Shown here: in pieces, positions 54,525-63,542 of the stretch
How the letters are laid out: each line of letters opens with the position of its first letter
How positions within the stretch are numbered: position 1 is the first letter of the stretch
NCBI GenBank assembly: GCA_029881035.1
Contig: JAOUNI010000001.1
Span: 92,924 to 156,923 of the forward strand
Direction: 5' to 3'
Source of the DNA: Gammaproteobacteria bacterium
Lineage (GTDB): Bacteria; Pseudomonadota; Gammaproteobacteria; SZUA-229
DNA length: 64,000 nucleotides
Program-made: the position numbers and the translations under genes
Notes under the pieces: generated by a model
What the model saw: only the letters and a program-made list of their open reading frames with translations
Database searches by the model: none
Told to the model about the DNA's origin: nothing

Positions 54525-55655
54525 ATGATTAAAAAAATATTACATTTGCTGGTTGTGAGTGCTCTTTGTTTTTTTGCAGTTAATTCGGCACCTTCGTATG
54601 CATCACTTAAAATTGGTGGTCAGGAAGTCAATTTCGAGCAGGTAGCAGTGATGGTTTATGCTAAAACACCTGACGCAAAGGCGATGAAGCGCACCGCACA
54701 AACGCGTATCGAAAGCATTCTACTAGATAACGGTATTACTGTGCTTGACCAGGACAAGGCTGATGATCTAAAAAATATCTGGAAGCGTCTGGAAGATCCG
54801 AGTTACTTTGTTACAGCAGAAGATTTTGTAGAAAATGCCGAGAAATATGAAATTGATGGTTTGATTCGTTTGTACCTGAATGCAGATGCAACCTCGGCTC
54901 TGGCGAATTTTTATACGGCGACCGCACAGGCAGATATTCGTTTTGTCGATAAAGATGCTAACGTAGAAGCATATACAACTGTTTCTATGGGTGTGCCCGG
55001 TGTGCCACCTTCAGATGGTTTAACACGCAATGCTGCGTTGTTGAATGCAATTCAACGTGCGGTGGATGAGGCGGCGAGCAAAACAGGTCTGGAAATTATC
55101 GATTATGCTAAGCCGCGTACTTTGACTTATGAATTACAGGGGCCAACAGATGTGATGCATAAGGTTGTAGCTGTAAAAAAAGAAATACATGACTTTAGTC
55201 AGTATGCTTCATTGGCAAATAAAACCTGGACCAATGAGGAGGTGTCGACGACCTGTAAAGCGCCTTCAGGTGAGCTGGGCGCAGTTGCCGGTTACGTTCG
55301 TGAAACTAGTGCGGGTATGCGTAGAAGTTATAGTTCACTGGTTCATCTAGTTGATATTGGTGATAAGAAAGAGACGGGTATTTTTGATAGTACAACGAAG
55401 AAAAAGAAAGGAAAAACGGGTTCGGTAAAAGTACTTGATTGTATGTTTTTGACTAGCTGGCGTTATTTAGCCGCAGTAACAGGATTAGAGTTATTTTTGT
55501 GGGACACTGAACGTGGCTTGTTAATGTCTTCAATTAGATTAGATAATGGAACTGAGCAAGCAAATCTGGGTTATACAAAATATAATAATAAAGATTATTT
55601 ATCAGTAGATACTGGACAAGGTGTAGTGAGTTATGAAATTGTGCGTAAGAAGTAA
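54525..55655 (+). CDS. Exported protein of unknown function, partner of the preceding gene
   Basis: A 376-residue protein with a signal peptide cleaved near residue 27 (PSYA|SLKIGG). Residues about 30-200 look like a TolB/FlgT-type alternation of strands and helices (VAVMVYAKTPDAK, then IESILLDNGITVLDQDKA, then YEIDGLIRLYLNADA and ADIRFVDKDANVEAYTTVS). This pattern is shared with CsgG and FlgT-like envelope proteins, but I cannot claim homology. Residues about 250-370 look like beta-propeller-type strands (VKVLDCMFLTSWRYLAAVTG, LFLWDTERGLLMSS). It starts two bases after the previous gene. Transcription ends at a 29-bp palindrome. Confidence 0.65.
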   Translation: MIKKILHLLVVSALCFFAVNSAPSYASLKIGGQEVNFEQVAVMVYAKTPDAKAMKRTAQTRIESILLDNGITVLDQDKADDLKNIWKRLEDPSYFVTAEDFVENAEKYEIDGLIRLYLNADATSALANFYTATAQADIRFVDKDANVEAYTTVSMGVPGVPPSDGLTRNAALLNAIQRAVDEAASKTGLEIIDYAKPRTLTYELQGPTDVMHKVVAVKKEIHDFSQYASLANKTWTNEEVSTTCKAPSGELGAVAGYVRETSAGMRRSYSSLVHLVDIGDKKETGIFDSTTKKKKGKTGSVKVLDCMFLTSWRYLAAVTGLELFLWDTERGLLMSSIRLDNGTEQANLGYTKYNNKDYLSVDTGQGVVSYEIVRKK

Positions 55656-55660
55656 TTTAA

Positions 55661-55719
55661 TAATAAGAGCGCAATAAAAAAGCCCGATATTATCGGGCTT
55701 TTTTATTGCGCTCTTATTA
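55661..55719. terminator. Bidirectional terminator, 29-bp perfect palindrome
   Basis: Arms 55661-55689 and 55691-55719 are perfectly complementary around a single T. The GC core GCCCGAT/ATCGGGC is flanked by A6/T6 runs, giving a U tract on both strands, then by a further TTATTGCGCTCTTATTA arm. It lies between convergent genes. The outer 13 bases exceed what a terminator needs. Confidence 0.92.
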
Positions 55720-55723
55720 TGAA

Positions 55724-56221
55724 TCAATCAAGGAAGATAGTTAAACCAACAGAAGCGACTGTAGCATCATAACTATCTGAGCTTATGACCTGTAATTGGT
55801 AGTTAATGGCAATCTCTTCAGCCAGAAATTGTTTGAATCCTACTTGAGCGTTTAGAGATAGCTCTGTTTCACTAAAGCCAAAAGTTGGGTCACTATCTTT
55901 AATATTAAGAATCTGACCACCAGCACCAATATAGGGTATGAAATCGGGGTTATTACCAGGCAGATACAGGTTGGCATTTGCGCCTAAGCCTGTGATGGTC
56001 AAAGTGCCAGCATCGATAAGTAAGACTACGCCCTGAAGTTCAAGAGTTTCTGTTGTGAATAGACCACCAGAAGCCATGACCATCAGCATATCCTCGCCAT
56101 CAGATGACATAAGCTGTGCATTAATGCTGAAGGTCTTATCATTTTTTTCGATTCCCGCTTGTGCAGAGAACGATATTAAGCTGAAGATGAAAAGGAATAA
56201 AGGGGTAATAGTTTTACGCAT
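55724..56221 (-). CDS. Small outer-membrane beta-barrel-like protein
   Basis: A 165-residue protein with a signal peptide cleaved near residue 22 (SFSAQA|GIEK). The mature part shows alternating hydrophobic strands (TLTITGLGANANLYL, FIPYIGAGGQILNI, ELSLNAQVGFKQFL, TVASVGLTIFLD). The final aromatic/hydrophobic residue pattern ends in FLD rather than F. This fits an eight-stranded outer-membrane barrel like OmpW/OmpX in size, but I recognise no family. Convergent with the exported pair. Confidence 0.7.
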   Translation of the reverse strand: MRKTITPLFLFIFSLISFSAQAGIEKNDKTFSINAQLMSSDGEDMLMVMASGGLFTTETLELQGVVLLIDAGTLTITGLGANANLYLPGNNPDFIPYIGAGGQILNIKDSDPTFGFSETELSLNAQVGFKQFLAEEIAINYQLQVISSDSYDATVASVGLTIFLD

Positions 56222-56314
56222 TATGCGAGGCTCCTGATTATTGTGAATTATGATGTGGCTTTATACATGTAAAAACCAGCGCATAGAATAATCGAGAGAG
56301 GGATGTAAAACAAC

Positions 56315-56350
56315 ACTTACAAAGTAAAGGTCAAGCTTTACTTTGTAAGT
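56315..56350. repeat. 15-bp perfect inverted repeat downstream of rpoH
   Basis: Arms ACTTACAAAGTAAAG and CTTTACTTTGTAAGT around a six-base loop, 19 bases after the rpoH stop. A likely hairpin terminator for rpoH, although the T tract on the minus strand is short. The remaining 56222-56368 gap holds the promoter region of the outer-membrane gene, in which I see no clear elements. Confidence 0.6.
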
Positions 56351-56368
56351 GAATTTAAATCTGGATGA

Positions 56369-57226
56369 TCAAGCGGTTAATGCAACGCGTAACTTTTTGA
56401 TTGCATTCTGCTCGATTTGGCGAATGCGTTCGGCAGATACCTGATGCTCATCGGCCAGTTCGTGTAGTGTTGCTTTGTTTTCATCCAGCCAGCGGCGCTG
56501 GATAATATTACGACTGCGGTCGTCCAGCTGATGTAATGAAGCAGTCATAAGCTCCAGGTGCTGAGACTGACTATCGTCGGCTTCCAGTTGACGCGCCGGA
56601 TCTGCATGCTGGTCAGTCAGATAAGCGGAAGGTGAAAAAGCATGTTCATCGTCCTCATCATCAGGTGCATCGAAGGCGACGTCATAATTACTCAGTCGGG
56701 ACTCCATTTCCAGCACGGTTTCAGGTTTGACTCCGAGGGTATCGGCGACATCCTGAACTTCTTCGTGATTAAACCAGCCCAGACGAGTTTTACTGCTGCG
56801 CAATTTGAAAAATAGTTTACGTTGCGATTTGGTGGTCGCGATCTTCACGATCTTCCAGTTACGAATGACAAACTCATGGATTTCGGCCTTGATCCAGTGC
56901 ACAGCATAGGAAATCAGGCGGACATTATGCTCGGGTGAAAAGTGTTTCACGGCTTTCATCAGGCCAATATTACCTTCCTGAATCAGGTCATTGAGTTGCA
57001 GACCGTAGCCCATGTAACCCCGGGCAATTTTGACTACAAAACGCAGGTTGGACATAACCAGTTGCTGAGCGGCATCTACGCTACCATGTTCCTGAAGTTC
57101 GGTAGCCAGTGCGCGCTCTTCATCAGCATCCAGTAGGGTAAAGCTATTCACCTGCTGAATATAGGCGCTCAGATTGCTAACACTAACCGGATATCGGTGG
57201 GAAGCTGGAATCAGGGCTGTGTTCAT
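56369..57226 (-). CDS. rpoH: RNA polymerase sigma-32 factor RpoH
   Basis: A 285-residue heat-shock sigma factor. Region 2.1-2.4 covers DLIQEGNIGLMKAVKHFSPE (about 80-99), and the RpoH box is QRKLFFKLRS (about 136-145). Region 4 has EHQVSAERIRQIEQNAIKKL. Length is normal. It sits after ftsX, as in E. coli, but has its own 122-base leader with a CIRCE operator (57257-57283), suggesting repression by HrcA. Confidence 0.97.
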   Translation of the reverse strand: MNTALIPASHRYPVSVSNLSAYIQQVNSFTLLDADEERALATELQEHGSVDAAQQLVMSNLRFVVKIARGYMGYGLQLNDLIQEGNIGLMKAVKHFSPEHNVRLISYAVHWIKAEIHEFVIRNWKIVKIATTKSQRKLFFKLRSSKTRLGWFNHEEVQDVADTLGVKPETVLEMESRLSNYDVAFDAPDDEDDEHAFSPSAYLTDQHADPARQLEADDSQSQHLELMTASLHQLDDRSRNIIQRRWLDENKATLHELADEHQVSAERIRQIEQNAIKKLRVALTA

Positions 57227-57256
57227 AAATGTGTCTCCGGAAATCTATAGCTAATA

Positions 57257-57283
57257 TTAGCACTCGAAGCGTGAGAGTGCCAA
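57257..57283 (-). promoter_or_regulatory. CIRCE operator (HrcA binding site) upstream of rpoH
   Basis: The plus strand reads TTAGCACTC, nine bases, GAGTGCCAA. The CIRCE consensus is TTAGCACTC-N9-GAGTGCTAA, so 17 of 18 arm bases match. The palindrome continues outward to GCTAATA/TATTAGC on each side. It lies 31-57 bases upstream of the rpoH start codon and 66 bases after the end of ftsX. CIRCE normally controls groESL or dnaK. No hrcA gene is in the window. Confidence 0.9.
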
Positions 57284-57348
57284 TATTAGCGAAAGTTCCA
57301 TAGAAAATAGCTATGTTTTTTTGATGGTAATCAAGAAAAAGGCTATTT

Positions 57349-58293
57349 TTAGCTGGGCTCTATTTCGTCCAGATGCCGGCCCACTGCCAACCATGAGCCA
57401 AGTAGACCCAGACTGCAGCTGATCATGATGAGGTTCATGGTATCGCCGAAACTGAGGCCGTTGAGTTGAAAATCACTGTGATAGAGCAAGGTGAGTTTTT
57501 CGACCGGTTCTGCCAGCAGGTAAAGTGATGCTGTGGTTAACAGCCAGGCCAGCAGGCCACCGGTAAAGCCATACCAGAAACCAGTGTACAGAAAGGGGCG
57601 GCGAATAAAGGCATTGGAAGCTCCAATCAGTTTGGAAACTTCGATTTCAGAACGACGATTTTGAATGTCCAGGCGAATGGTATTGCCGACAATGAGTAAC
57701 ACCGCCAGTCCTAGCAGACTGCCAATAGCCCAGATACCGCGGTGCGCAATTTCTAGCATGGCATACAGGCGTTTTACCCATTGCATATCGAGCTGTGCAA
57801 GCTCCACCAGTTTATCGTTTTCCAGTTCTTTGAGTAGCTGGTTAATATGGTCAGGGCGTTTAGTATCAATAATAGGTTGAACTACCAGCACGATAGGTAA
57901 CGGGTTATCTTCGAGAAATTGCAGAGCACTACCAAAGCCGGAACCCTGTTTGAATTGCTCAAGCCCCTGGTCTTTTGAAATCATACTAACGTGGTCGATT
58001 TCATTATGTAAGCGTAAACGTTCGAGTAAGGTTTGTGCCTTTTTTTCATCGACGCTGGTGTGTAGAAATAGTGAAATCTTGGTTGAACTGTCCCAGCCCG
58101 CACTTAGCCCGCTGATATTATTGAGTGCCAGATACAGTCCTGATGGTAGTGTTAGCGCTATAGCAATCACTGCCATAGTCATCATAGTAGATAGAGGCTG
58201 GCGTGTTAAATGACCAAGACTGCTTAGTAGCACTCTAATGTGGTGAATGAGATAAGCCGTAATCAGGGTATTGTATTGAGGTCCTTTACGCAT
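57349..58293 (-). CDS. ftsX: Cell division protein FtsX
   Basis: A 314-residue four-helix membrane protein that, with FtsE, relays divisome signals to murein amidases. Membrane segments are near 38-60, about 188-210, 236-258 and 285-305; the large periplasmic loop spans about 65-185. It begins two bases after ftsE ends. Confidence 0.94.
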   Translation of the reverse strand: MRKGPQYNTLITAYLIHHIRVLLSSLGHLTRQPLSTMMTMAVIAIALTLPSGLYLALNNISGLSAGWDSSTKISLFLHTSVDEKKAQTLLERLRLHNEIDHVSMISKDQGLEQFKQGSGFGSALQFLEDNPLPIVLVVQPIIDTKRPDHINQLLKELENDKLVELAQLDMQWVKRLYAMLEIAHRGIWAIGSLLGLAVLLIVGNTIRLDIQNRRSEIEVSKLIGASNAFIRRPFLYTGFWYGFTGGLLAWLLTTASLYLLAEPVEKLTLLYHSDFQLNGLSFGDTMNLIMISCSLGLLGSWLAVGRHLDEIEPS

Positions 58294-58295
58294 GA

Positions 58296-58988
58296 TCAGG
58301 CGGCTCCGGTGATGATTTCATTGGGGCTGATTTCATCGTTAACGATTCGACCATCTTTCAGGCTGAGTGTTTGCGCACCCATATGCTGGATCAGATCAAG
58401 ATCATGGCTGGCAATCAGAACGCTGGTACCAACCTGATTAAATCGGGCAAATAACTCCATGATTTCCAGTGAGAGTTCGGGATCAAGATTACCGGTAGGC
58501 TCGTCGGCCAGAAGTAAAGATGGTTTGTGGACAATGGCCCGGGCAATACCAACGCGCTGTTGTTCACCGCCGGAAAGCGTAATCGGGTCAGATTTTTCTT
58601 TTTTGAGCAGACCCACCTGATCAAGCGCGGCACGTACACGGCTCTGAATTTCACGGTGTCGATAACCCTGAATCACTAGCGGCATGGCGACGTTATCAAA
58701 AACCGGGCGATCATAGAGCAAATGATGATTTTGAAAAATAATACCAATATTGCGGCGTACGTAGGGAACCTGACGGTTGCTGATATGGTTGAGGTTGATG
58801 CCATCGAGAATAATCTGGCCACGGCTGGGACGTTCGATGAGAGCAATTAATTTGAGTAATGTACTTTTACCTGCGCCTGAGTGGCCGGTCAGATAGCCCA
58901 TTTTACCTCGGGGCAAACGGAAACTAACCTGATTAAGCGCTTCGAAGCCACCTGGGTAGCGTTTGCTGACGTTGTCGAAATGAATCAT
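58296..58988 (-). CDS. ftsE: Cell division ATP-binding protein FtsE
   Basis: A 230-residue ABC ATPase. Walker A is [14 protein letters not shown] (about 34-47), signature [14 protein letters not shown] (about 138-151), Walker [12 protein letters not shown]. Partner of FtsX. The order ftsY-ftsE-ftsX-rpoH is conserved in gammaproteobacteria. Confidence 0.96.
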   Translation of the reverse strand: MIHFDNVSKRYPGGFEALNQVSFRLPRGKMGYLTGHSGAGKSTLLKLIALIERPSRGQIILDGINLNHISNRQVPYVRRNIGIIFQNHHLLYDRPVFDNVAMPLVIQGYRHREIQSRVRAALDQVGLLKKEKSDPITLSGGEQQRVGIARAIVHKPSLLLADEPTGNLDPELSLEIMELFARFNQVGTSVLIASHDLDLIQHMGAQTLSLKDGRIVNDEISPNEIITGAA

Positions 58989-59017
58989 ACGTGCAGTGTC
59001 TCGGTTTTATAATGCCG

Positions 59018-60067
59018 TTATTCGAGTATGGCTTTAACAAATTCTTCGGCATGGAAGGGGCGTAAATCTTCAATGCCTTCGCCCACGCCGATAAATCGAA
59101 TCGGCAGTTTAAGCTTACTGGCGATGGCAAACAGAATACCACCTTTTGCTGTGCCATCAAGTTTAGTGATAGCTAGCCCGCTGAGCGCCATGGCATCATG
59201 AAACTGCTGAGCCTGCTGTAGTCCATTCTGTCCAAAACCGGCATCCATGATGAGCAGGGTTTCGTGCGGTGCCGAGGTATCGAGTTTGCCCATGACACGT
59301 TTGATTTTTTTCAGTTCTTCCATCAAATTGTCCTGGGTGTGCAAACGGCCGGCAGTGTCGGCAATAACAATATCAATTTTTTTTGAACTTGCTGATGCCA
59401 TGGCGTCAAAGATAACGGAAGCGGGGTCAGCGCCCGTGCCCTGAGCGATCACCGGCACATTATTGCGTTTGCCCCATTCTTTGAGCTGTTCGACAGCAGC
59501 GGCGCGGAAAGTATCACCAGCGGCCAATAGTACAGATTTACCCTGCTGCTGGAAATGATGAGCCAGTTTGCCGATGCTGGTAGTTTTACCAGCGCCATTG
59601 ATGCCAACTACAAGAATAACGTAGGGTTTGTGTTGAGTGTCGATAACTAGCGGTTGTTCACAGGGCTTGAGAATATTAGTCATAACATCTCTCAGGGCGA
59701 TGTACAGAGCATCTACATTATTCATGGCCTTGCGTGTTAGCTGTGATTGCAGCGTATTGATAATTGTGCCGGTGGCTTCGATACCGACATCAGCGCTGAG
59801 CAGTGTGCATTCGAGCTCATCCAGCATATGGTGGTCGAGTTCTTTTTTACCAAGAACGAAGTCGGCCATGCCATCGCCAAAGCCACGACGGGTTTTAGCC
59901 AGCTTTTCGGTCAGATCGGTGGGCTCTGTGCCTTCAATCTGTTCTGGCTCGACGGGTCTGATGGTTAATGGGTTAAAGGGTGTGTCAGCTACTTGTACAG
60001 TAGCTGATCTGGCTTCCTGTTCAACAGGGTTATCGTTAGATTTTTTGCGTTTACCGAAACCGAACAT
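59018..60067 (-). CDS. ftsY: Signal recognition particle receptor FtsY
   Basis: A 349-residue SRP-receptor GTPase for co-translational membrane targeting. The start at MFGFGKRKK (60067) is preferred; an upstream in-frame reading to 60166 gives a non-typical N-terminus. A short acidic A domain (about 10-60) precedes the N domain; G-domain motifs are GINGAGKTTSIGKLA (about 150), DTAGRL and TKLDGTAKGG. The A domain is much shorter than in E. coli (497 residues). Confidence 0.95.
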   Translation of the reverse strand: MFGFGKRKKSNDNPVEQEARSATVQVADTPFNPLTIRPVEPEQIEGTEPTDLTEKLAKTRRGFGDGMADFVLGKKELDHHMLDELECTLLSADVGIEATGTIINTLQSQLTRKAMNNVDALYIALRDVMTNILKPCEQPLVIDTQHKPYVILVVGINGAGKTTSIGKLAHHFQQQGKSVLLAAGDTFRAAAVEQLKEWGKRNNVPVIAQGTGADPASVIFDAMASASSKKIDIVIADTAGRLHTQDNLMEELKKIKRVMGKLDTSAPHETLLIMDAGFGQNGLQQAQQFHDAMALSGLAITKLDGTAKGGILFAIASKLKLPIRFIGVGEGIEDLRPFHAEEFVKAILE

Positions 60068-60167
60068 TTGTATAGAGTTTATGTGTGGTGTATAGAAGCA
60101 GGATATCCTATCATCCAGCACTACCAAGATTAAGAGTTTTATTTTTATTAAGGATTTTATTTTCATA

Positions 60168-61574
60168 ATGCGTATTTATATTTCACTACTAGTTTTGACC
60201 GCTTTTGTTCTGGGCGCGATCCTGTTTATTTTCAATAATGATGCTTCTTCGAAAAAAGAAGGTGAAGTTCAGGCATACGAACTGACCAATGGCATGAAGA
60301 TCAGAGTGATCGAGAATCATCGTGCGCCGGTGGTGGTGTCACAGATCTGGTACAACGTCGGCGGTAGTTTTGAGCACAACGGTATTACCGGTGTTTCCCA
60401 TGTGCTGGAACACATGATGTTTAAGGGCACCCCAGATTATCCGGCAGGTAAATTCTCAGAAATTGTGGCGGCCAATGGTGGTAAGGAAAATGCCTTTACC
60501 AGCAAAGATTACACGGCTTATTTTCAGCAGATTGCCAGCGATAAGCTGGAACTTTGTCTGCGCATGGAAGCTGATCGTATGCGCAATCTGACTCTGGATG
60601 AAGCAGAATTTCTTAAGGAACTTGAAGTGGTGAAAGAGGAGCGCCGTTTGCGTACCGATGATAGTCCGATTGCACTATTATCTGAACGTTTTAATGCCAT
60701 GGCCTACACCAACAGCCCATATCGGCAGCCTATTATCGGCTGGATGGAGGACCTGGATAGCATGACTATTGGTGATTTACGTCGTTGGTATAAGACCTGG
60801 TATGCACCAAATAATGCGACTTTAGTAGTGGTGGGTGATGTTGAGGCCGATGAAGTTTTTAAACTGGCCAAAGAGTATTTTAGTCCTCTGGCTATCGTTG
60901 ATCTGCCCGTGCTCAAGCCACGACATGAAGCTGAACAGTACGGGGTGCAGCGCATGATCATGCAACTGCCCGCTGAGGTGCCAACACTATTAATGGGTTA
61001 TAAAGTGCCTGTCCTGATAACAGCAGCAGATCCGGGGGAGGCGTACGCACTGGAAGTTCTGGCCGGTTTACTGGATGGTGGTGACAGTGCCCGTTTGACG
61101 CGCAATCTGGTGCGCGGTGAGCAACTGGCGACCAGCGCCAGTGCCGGTTACAGTCTGTATGGCCGACACGAAGACTTATTAACATTTTCAGTAATACCCT
61201 CTGATGGTGTGAGTATGGATCAGCTGGAAGCGGCGATTAAAAAAGAAATTGAGACTATTAAAGAGGTGCCGCCCGAACAGAAAGAGATGGATCGAGTTAT
61301 TGCTCAGGTGCTGGCTTCATCGGTATATGAGCAGGATTCGAGTTTTTATCGGGCTATGCAGATTGGCATACTGGAAACACTGGGGTTGGGCTGGCGTGCC
61401 AAGGATGAGTACATCGAAAAAATCAAAGCAGTGACTCCTGAGCAGGTGCAGCAGGTGGCGAGAAAATATCTGATCGATAAACGCCTGTCGGTCGCTGTGC
61501 TCGATCCCATGACCATGGAACAGAAAGCCGTCAATACCAGCAGTGCGTCAGCAGGAGGTTATCATGTTAACTAA
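60168..61574 (+). CDS. M16-family zinc peptidase, catalytic subunit type
   Basis: A 468-residue exported or membrane-anchored peptidase of the M16 (pitrilysin) family. An N-terminal hydrophobic stretch (about 1-22) may be an anchor. The inverted zinc motif is HVLEH (78-82), with a downstream Glu in EVVKEERRL (about 148). It pairs with a second M16 homologue without the motif. Both sit between ftsY and rsmD, a common gammaproteobacterial arrangement; substrate unknown. Overlaps the next gene by 11 bases. Confidence 0.92.
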   Translation: MRIYISLLVLTAFVLGAILFIFNNDASSKKEGEVQAYELTNGMKIRVIENHRAPVVVSQIWYNVGGSFEHNGITGVSHVLEHMMFKGTPDYPAGKFSEIVAANGGKENAFTSKDYTAYFQQIASDKLELCLRMEADRMRNLTLDEAEFLKELEVVKEERRLRTDDSPIALLSERFNAMAYTNSPYRQPIIGWMEDLDSMTIGDLRRWYKTWYAPNNATLVVVGDVEADEVFKLAKEYFSPLAIVDLPVLKPRHEAEQYGVQRMIMQLPAEVPTLLMGYKVPVLITAADPGEAYALEVLAGLLDGGDSARLTRNLVRGEQLATSASAGYSLYGRHEDLLTFSVIPSDGVSMDQLEAAIKKEIETIKEVPPEQKEMDRVIAQVLASSVYEQDSSFYRAMQIGILETLGLGWRAKDEYIEKIKAVTPEQVQQVARKYLIDKRLSVAVLDPMTMEQKAVNTSSASAGGYHVN

Positions 61575-62937
61575 ATTTTCATTAATGATGGTTAGCCTGT
61601 GGCTGAGTCTGGTCTCGATTCAGGCGCACGCCATGCCGGATATTCAGAGCTGGCAATCGGATAATGGTGCAAAGGTGATGTATGTGCATGTCAATGGCCT
61701 GCCTATGGTCGATGTGCGTGTGGTATTTGATGCTGGCAGTGCGCGTGATGACGGCCTCAGTGGTCTGGCCGCTCTAACCAATGGTCTGCTGGCTGAAGGT
61801 GCGGGCGGTCAAACGGCACAGGTGCTGGCTGAGCAGTTTGAATCGGTGGGCGCACAACTTGAAAATGATTCGCTACGCGATATGGCTATTGTTGGCGTAC
61901 GCAGTCTGACCGATAAAGCCTATCTTGATACGGCTTTGAGCGCATTATCGACGGTATTGAGTCAGCCTGATTTTAATCAGAGTGAATTTGAACGTGAGCT
62001 GGCCAGAATGAAAGTGGCGGTGACGGCAAGAAAACAGTCGCCTTCCGATATTGCTGACGAGGCTTTTTATAAAGCCATTTATGGTGATCATCCTTATGCG
62101 GTACCTTCAGGCGGGACTGAAGAGTCAGTAGAAAGATTAAATCTAGATGCGATTAAGGCTTTTTACAAAAAATATTATGTCGCTAGAAATGCTTTGATTG
62201 TGATGGTGGGCGCGATAGATCGTCCACAGGCTGAAATGATTGCTAATAATCTGTCGAAGGGACTGGCTGCCGGTGAGAAAGCAGTATCTCTTCCAGAAGT
62301 AAAGCCACTAACAGAGAGCAAGGTGATTCGTATTCAATATCCTTCCAAACAGGCGCATATTTTTATGGGCCAGCCCGGAATGAAACGTGGTGATAAGGAT
62401 TATTTCAGTCTGTACATGGCTAACCATCCTTTTGGTGGTAGTGGTTTCGCTTCACGCCTGGTGAAAACGATTCGTGAAGATCGTGGTTTGGCGTATAGCG
62501 TCTATAGTTACTTTTCACCCATGCGCGAGGCCGGACCTTTTATGATGGGCATGCAGACGCGTGCTGACCAGACTGATCAGGCGGTGGCTTTGTTACAGGC
62601 GGAGCTGGAAAAATATCTCGCAGAGGGTCCTGCCGAGGATGAGCTGGACGACAGTATTAGTAATGTCGTCGGAAGTTTTCCGTTGAATCTGGACGGCAAT
62701 GGCAAGCTGATGGGGTATCTGGCAATGATCGGTTTTTATAATCTGCCGGATGATTACCTGCAGGATTTTGTTAAAAATATTGAATCAGTGAGCCCTGCTG
62801 GTGCTAAAAATGCAATGGCACGCAGAATCAAAGTCGATAAACTGGTGACCGTGATTGTTGGTGATATTGAGGCGGCTACAGCCGCCGTCGATCAGGTTGC
62901 TGGCGAGGATAAAAAGGTCGAGACGCCTCAGGAATGA
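61564..62937 (+). CDS. M16-family peptidase homologue, non-catalytic subunit
   Basis: A 457-residue exported protein with a signal peptide ending at about QAHA. It has the M16 fold (Arg/Tyr motif region IREDRGLAYSVYSYFSP near 310) but the HxxEH zinc motif is absent: the equivalent position reads LAALTNGLL. By analogy with processing-peptidase pairs it would be the non-catalytic partner of the preceding protein. The ATG at 61564 follows an AGGAGG site. Confidence 0.9.
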   Translation: MLTKFSLMMVSLWLSLVSIQAHAMPDIQSWQSDNGAKVMYVHVNGLPMVDVRVVFDAGSARDDGLSGLAALTNGLLAEGAGGQTAQVLAEQFESVGAQLENDSLRDMAIVGVRSLTDKAYLDTALSALSTVLSQPDFNQSEFERELARMKVAVTARKQSPSDIADEAFYKAIYGDHPYAVPSGGTEESVERLNLDAIKAFYKKYYVARNALIVMVGAIDRPQAEMIANNLSKGLAAGEKAVSLPEVKPLTESKVIRIQYPSKQAHIFMGQPGMKRGDKDYFSLYMANHPFGGSGFASRLVKTIREDRGLAYSVYSYFSPMREAGPFMMGMQTRADQTDQAVALLQAELEKYLAEGPAEDELDDSISNVVGSFPLNLDGNGKLMGYLAMIGFYNLPDDYLQDFVKNIESVSPAGAKNAMARRIKVDKLVTVIVGDIEAATAAVDQVAGEDKKVETPQE

Positions 62938-63521
62938 GCAAGTCGGAGCGCGGCCAGTTAAGAATCATTGCGGGTTCATGGCGTGGTCGAAAATTAAGTT
63001 TCCTCGACCGCGAAGGACTCAGGCCGACCACCGATAGAGTAAGAGAAACCCTGTTTAACTGGTTACAGATGGATTTGCCAGGTAGTCGCTGCCTGGATTT
63101 ATTCGCGGGCAGTGGTGCGCTGGGTTTTGAAGCCGCTTCGCGTGGTGCGGCGAAAGTCGTGATGGTCGATAGTGATAGCGAAACCGTCAGTATGTTGCGT
63201 AGCAATATTGATTTATTATCCGCGTCACAAACCGAAGTTATTTGTAATGATGCGGTAAAATTTTTAAAAAATTATGAGCAGTGTGATAACCGGATATTTG
63301 ATATTGTCTTTATCGATCCGCCCTATCGAATGGATGTGATTGCCCAGTGTTGTGAATGGCTGGAGAGCAGGCAATGTTTGTCAGATCATGCGAAAATATA
63401 CGTTGAATGCGATGCCAGCAGAGATTTAAGTAATAATTCAAATGCATTGCCTGCCAACTGGCGGTGTTTAAAACATAAAAAGACGGGGCAGGTGGGTTAT
63501 CATCTCTTTACACGAGACTGA
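62934..63521 (+). CDS. rsmD: 16S rRNA m2G966 methyltransferase RsmD
   Basis: A 195-residue methyltransferase modifying G966 of 16S rRNA. GSWRGRKLSFLD and LRPTTDRVRETLFNWL (about 30-45) are diagnostic, CLDLFAGSGALGFEAASRGA is motif I, and FIDPPYRMD (about 124) is the DPPY catalytic motif. ATGA overlap with the M16 homologue. coaD follows, as in E. coli and other bacteria. Confidence 0.96.
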   Translation: MSKSERGQLRIIAGSWRGRKLSFLDREGLRPTTDRVRETLFNWLQMDLPGSRCLDLFAGSGALGFEAASRGAAKVVMVDSDSETVSMLRSNIDLLSASQTEVICNDAVKFLKNYEQCDNRIFDIVFIDPPYRMDVIAQCCEWLESRQCLSDHAKIYVECDASRDLSNNSNALPANWRCLKHKKTGQVGYHLFTRD

Positions 63522-63542
63522 TTCCATAATATTAAAAAATGA

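Noticed and set aside
60068-60166. N-terminal extension of ftsY
   Set aside because: The 33 extra residues are hydrophobic and atypical; MFGFGKRKK is the usual FtsY start.
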